A DNA stretch of 64,000 bases, taken from positions 682,001 to 746,000 of the forward strand of contig OZ220686.1 in the NCBI GenBank assembly GCA_965116435.1, read 5' to 3'. The position numbers and the translations under genes were made by a program. Each line of letters opens with the position of its first letter. The first letter of the stretch is position 1. Source of the DNA: VXPQ01 sp965116435 (GTDB lineage Bacteria; Bacteroidota; Rhodothermia; Rhodothermales; VXPQ01). Below the pieces are notes generated by a model. That model worked only from the letters and a program-made list of their open reading frames with translations, did not search any database and was not told the origin of the DNA. This document shows positions 62,202 through 64,000 of the stretch, in pieces.

Positions 62202-64000
62202 ATGCCTTTCCAATCCATCAGCACGGACCAGAAAGCACGGACTCCTTCGGGAGAAAAACGCTCCGCTACGCAGGGACGGAAACACGTCCAGACGGCTCCC
62301 CCGCCCGGCGCAAAGCCAAAACGCCTCCCCGGTAACGCGGCGCAGGCATCCAGGCTGTCGGGAATAGAGCGCATAAAAATGGCGGGCGGGCATCTGCGGG
62401 GAACGCTCCGCAGCGACCTGGAAGATATCCCGGACCATTTCAACGAATCCGGAAAACAACTCCTGAAATTTCACGGGGTTTACCAACAGCGCGACCGCGA
62501 AAACCGCAAGGCGGGCGAAAAACGCTACAGTTTCATGGTGCGGTCGCGGATTCCCGGAGGACGCCTGACGGCGTCGCAATATCTTGCGCACGATGCCTTG
62601 GCGGACCGGTACGGCAATGGAACGCTTCGCATCACGACCCGTCAGGGCCTTCAAATACACGGCGTGATCAAAACGGAACTCCGGGAAACGCTACGCTCCA
62701 TCCATGACGTGCTGCTGACAACCCTCGCCGCATGCGGCGATGTGGTGCGCAATACCATGTTGTCGCCGGTTCCCGCCACCCATCCCGTCCATGACGCCAT
62801 AGAGACATCCGTACAGCGCCTGGCCGAGGCCCTGCTGCCCCAAACGCGCGCCTACCACGACGTGTGGCTCGAAGGCGCCAAGACGTACGACGGCCTTGCA
62901 GAAACCGCCGACACGCGGCCCGAAAACGCCGAACGGCGCAACGAGCGCGAAGAACCCCTCTACGGCGCGGCCTACCTCCCGCGAAAATTCAAAATAGGCG
63001 TCGCGTATCCAGGGGACAACAGCGTCGATGTCTACACGCAGGACATTGGCCTCATCGCCATCGCCGACAAGGAAACGTTCCTCGGATGCAACGTACTGGT
63101 CGGGGGCGGGCTCGGAATGACGCACAAGAAACCGCAAACGTACCCTCGCCTGGGGACCCTGATCGGCTTCGTGCCCGCCGAACGCTTGCTTGACGTCGTG
63201 CGCGCTATCGTGACCATCCAGCGGGATCACGGGGACCGCTCCAACCGGCGCCATGCCCGCATGAAATACCTGATCGACGATTGGGGAATAGACCGGTTTG
63301 TCCAGGAACTGGAAAAGCGGCTCCGGTATGCGCTGGATCCTCCGCGGCAGACCGAACCGTTGCGAAACAACCTGTACCTGGGCTGGCGCAAACAACTGGA
63401 CGGACGCTGGTTCTATGGAATATCCGTAGAAAACGGACGCATCCGCGACGCGAACGGCCTGCGTCTCAAATCGGGGCTGCGGGCCGTCATCGAACAACTC
63501 CAGCCCGGCGTGCGGCTCACGCCGAACCATGATGTGCTGCTGGCCGACATCGACGAGGCCGCGCGGCCGGAGGTAGAAGCCCTGCTGGATGCGCACGGAG
63601 TCCCAAGGCCGGAGGCGCTGTCGCTCGCCCGCAAACACGCGATGGCCTGCCCGGCGCTTCCTACCTGCGGGCTTGCGCTGACCGAAGCGGAGCGGGTCAT
63701 GCCCACTGTAATCGACCGCATAGAGGCGGAATTAGCCAGCCTGGGACTGGAGCAGGAAATCGTGTCCGTCCGCATGACCGGATGCCCCAACGGGTGTGCC
63801 CGCCCGTACGTAGCCGATATCGGCCTGGTCGGACGCTCGGGCGATACGTATGCCGTATTTCTGGGAGGGGATCCTGACGGCGTACGCCTGAACAAGCTGT
63901 TCCGGGACCTCGTCCCGCTCAACGACATCGTCCCTGTGCTCCGCCCGATCCTGCGCGCCTTTCGGGAAGAACGTCGGGACGGAGAGGGATTTGGCAGTTA
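62202..64000 (+). CDS. cysI: Assimilatory sulfite reductase hemoprotein (siroheme/4Fe-4S), C-terminal end outside window
   Basis: It reduces sulfite to sulfide by six electrons. The frame starts at ATG 62202 and is open to the edge; 599 codons are visible and only about ten are likely missing (ends REERRDGEGFGS). After a non-conserved tail of about 50 residues, LRGTLRSDLEDIPDHF and QLLKFHGVYQQRDRENR match CysI; siroheme contacts are in LRITTRQGLQIHG and the RSNRRHARMKYLI stretch. The cluster cysteines are Cys483 and Cys489 (ACPALPTCG) and Cys528 and Cys532 (TGCPNGCARPY). The electron donor (flavoprotein CysJ or ferredoxin) is not in the window. It is preceded by the leader/terminator pair. 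Confidence 0.95.
   Translation, partial: MPFQSISTDQKARTPSGEKRSATQGRKHVQTAPPPGAKPKRLPGNAAQASRLSGIERIKMAGGHLRGTLRSDLEDIPDHFNESGKQLLKFHGVYQQRDRENRKAGEKRYSFMVRSRIPGGRLTASQYLAHDALADRYGNGTLRITTRQGLQIHGVIKTELRETLRSIHDVLLTTLAACGDVVRNTMLSPVPATHPVHDAIETSVQRLAEALLPQTRAYHDVWLEGAKTYDGLAETADTRPENAERRNEREEPLYGAAYLPRKFKIGVAYPGDNSVDVYTQDIGLIAIADKETFLGCNVLVGGGLGMTHKKPQTYPRLGTLIGFVPAERLLDVVRAIVTIQRDHGDRSNRRHARMKYLIDDWGIDRFVQELEKRLRYALDPPRQTEPLRNNLYLGWRKQLDGRWFYGISVENGRIRDANGLRLKSGLRAVIEQLQPGVRLTPNHDVLLADIDEAARPEVEALLDAHGVPRPEALSLARKHAMACPALPTCGLALTEAERVMPTVIDRIEAELASLGLEQEIVSVRMTGCPNGCARPYVADIGLVGRSGDTYAVFLGGDPDGVRLNKLFRDLVPLNDIVPVLRPILRAFREERRDGEGFGS

Overview
The window comes from a GC-rich, Gram-negative, aerobic member of the Bacteroidota/Rhodothermota side of the tree, most likely a Rhodothermia-type marine bacterium. 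The grounds are lineage-typical proteins (DUF4837 and DUF4296 lipoproteins, DUF4293 membrane protein, a DUF4212 symporter subunit, ExbB with two ExbDs, a carboxypeptidase-regulatory/TonB receptor), a HiPIP electron carrier of the kind known from Rhodothermus, weak or absent Shine-Dalgarno sequences, and tight ATGA operon overlaps. The placement is an inference; no rRNA is present. I saw no tRNA, rRNA, CRISPR array, phage or transposase gene.

Layout. 1-3 kb: dedA (cut by the left edge), ispF, ispD and queA, all leftward. 3-6 kb: a lipoprotein and a TonB receptor. 6-10.6 kb: transketolase overlapping a VKOR-DsbA fusion, then a MscS channel. 10.9-19.2 kb: a complete tryptophan operon, trpE-orf-trpS-trpG-trpD-trpC-trpF-trpB-trpA. 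19.3-26.8 kb: DUF4837 lipoprotein, hisG, DUF4296 lipoprotein, recQ, a family-2 glycosyltransferase, an EamA transporter and DUF4293. 27-33 kb: an ExbB/small membrane protein/ExbD/ExbD operon with a terminator, a CtpA protease and a PolX-like protein. 33-36 kb: an S45 acylase relative and a BadF/NAGK-type kinase. 36.4-42.2 kb: a leftward operon of acetyl-CoA synthetase, two TIM-barrel isomerases and a DUF4212/sodium:solute symporter pair. 42.3-49.6 kb: a PabB-PabC fusion, a phosphopantetheinyl transferase, HiPIP, xylulokinase and ATP-dependent PEP carboxykinase. 49.7-52 kb: an AT-rich mosaic island with two paralogous outer-membrane-type proteins and a beta-propeller remnant. 52-56.6 kb: DAACS and DASS carboxylate carriers and an adrenodoxin-type ferredoxin reductase. 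56.7-61.4 kb: a PVC-type cytochrome c/HEAT dehydrogenase and a Tat-exported Gfo/Idh/MocA oxidoreductase. 61.9-64 kb: a Cys/Met-rich leader ORF, a strong terminator hairpin, and a sulfite reductase hemoprotein gene cut by the right edge.

Two things stand out. First, sulfite reductase is preceded by a short ORF in which every second residue over 13 codons is Cys (7 Cys, 4 Met), followed by a 13-bp hairpin with a U-tract. This looks like a sulfur-amino-acid attenuator. Second, a 253-bp non-coding element with 30-bp terminal inverted repeats and 4-bp target duplications is present in three full copies. Eight partial or degenerate relatives, four of them roughly 26-40-bp hairpin-like tips, lie in other intergenic gaps. 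Full copies have rewritten the C termini of RecQ and of the S45 acylase, and one is nested inside a second, roughly 50-100-bp repeat (R2) upstream of trpE. Other points of note are a PolX that has lost polymerase metal ligands but kept its PHP site, a TrpA with Glu at the catalytic Asp60 position, and in-frame minisatellites inside the PabBC fusion and the cytochrome protein.
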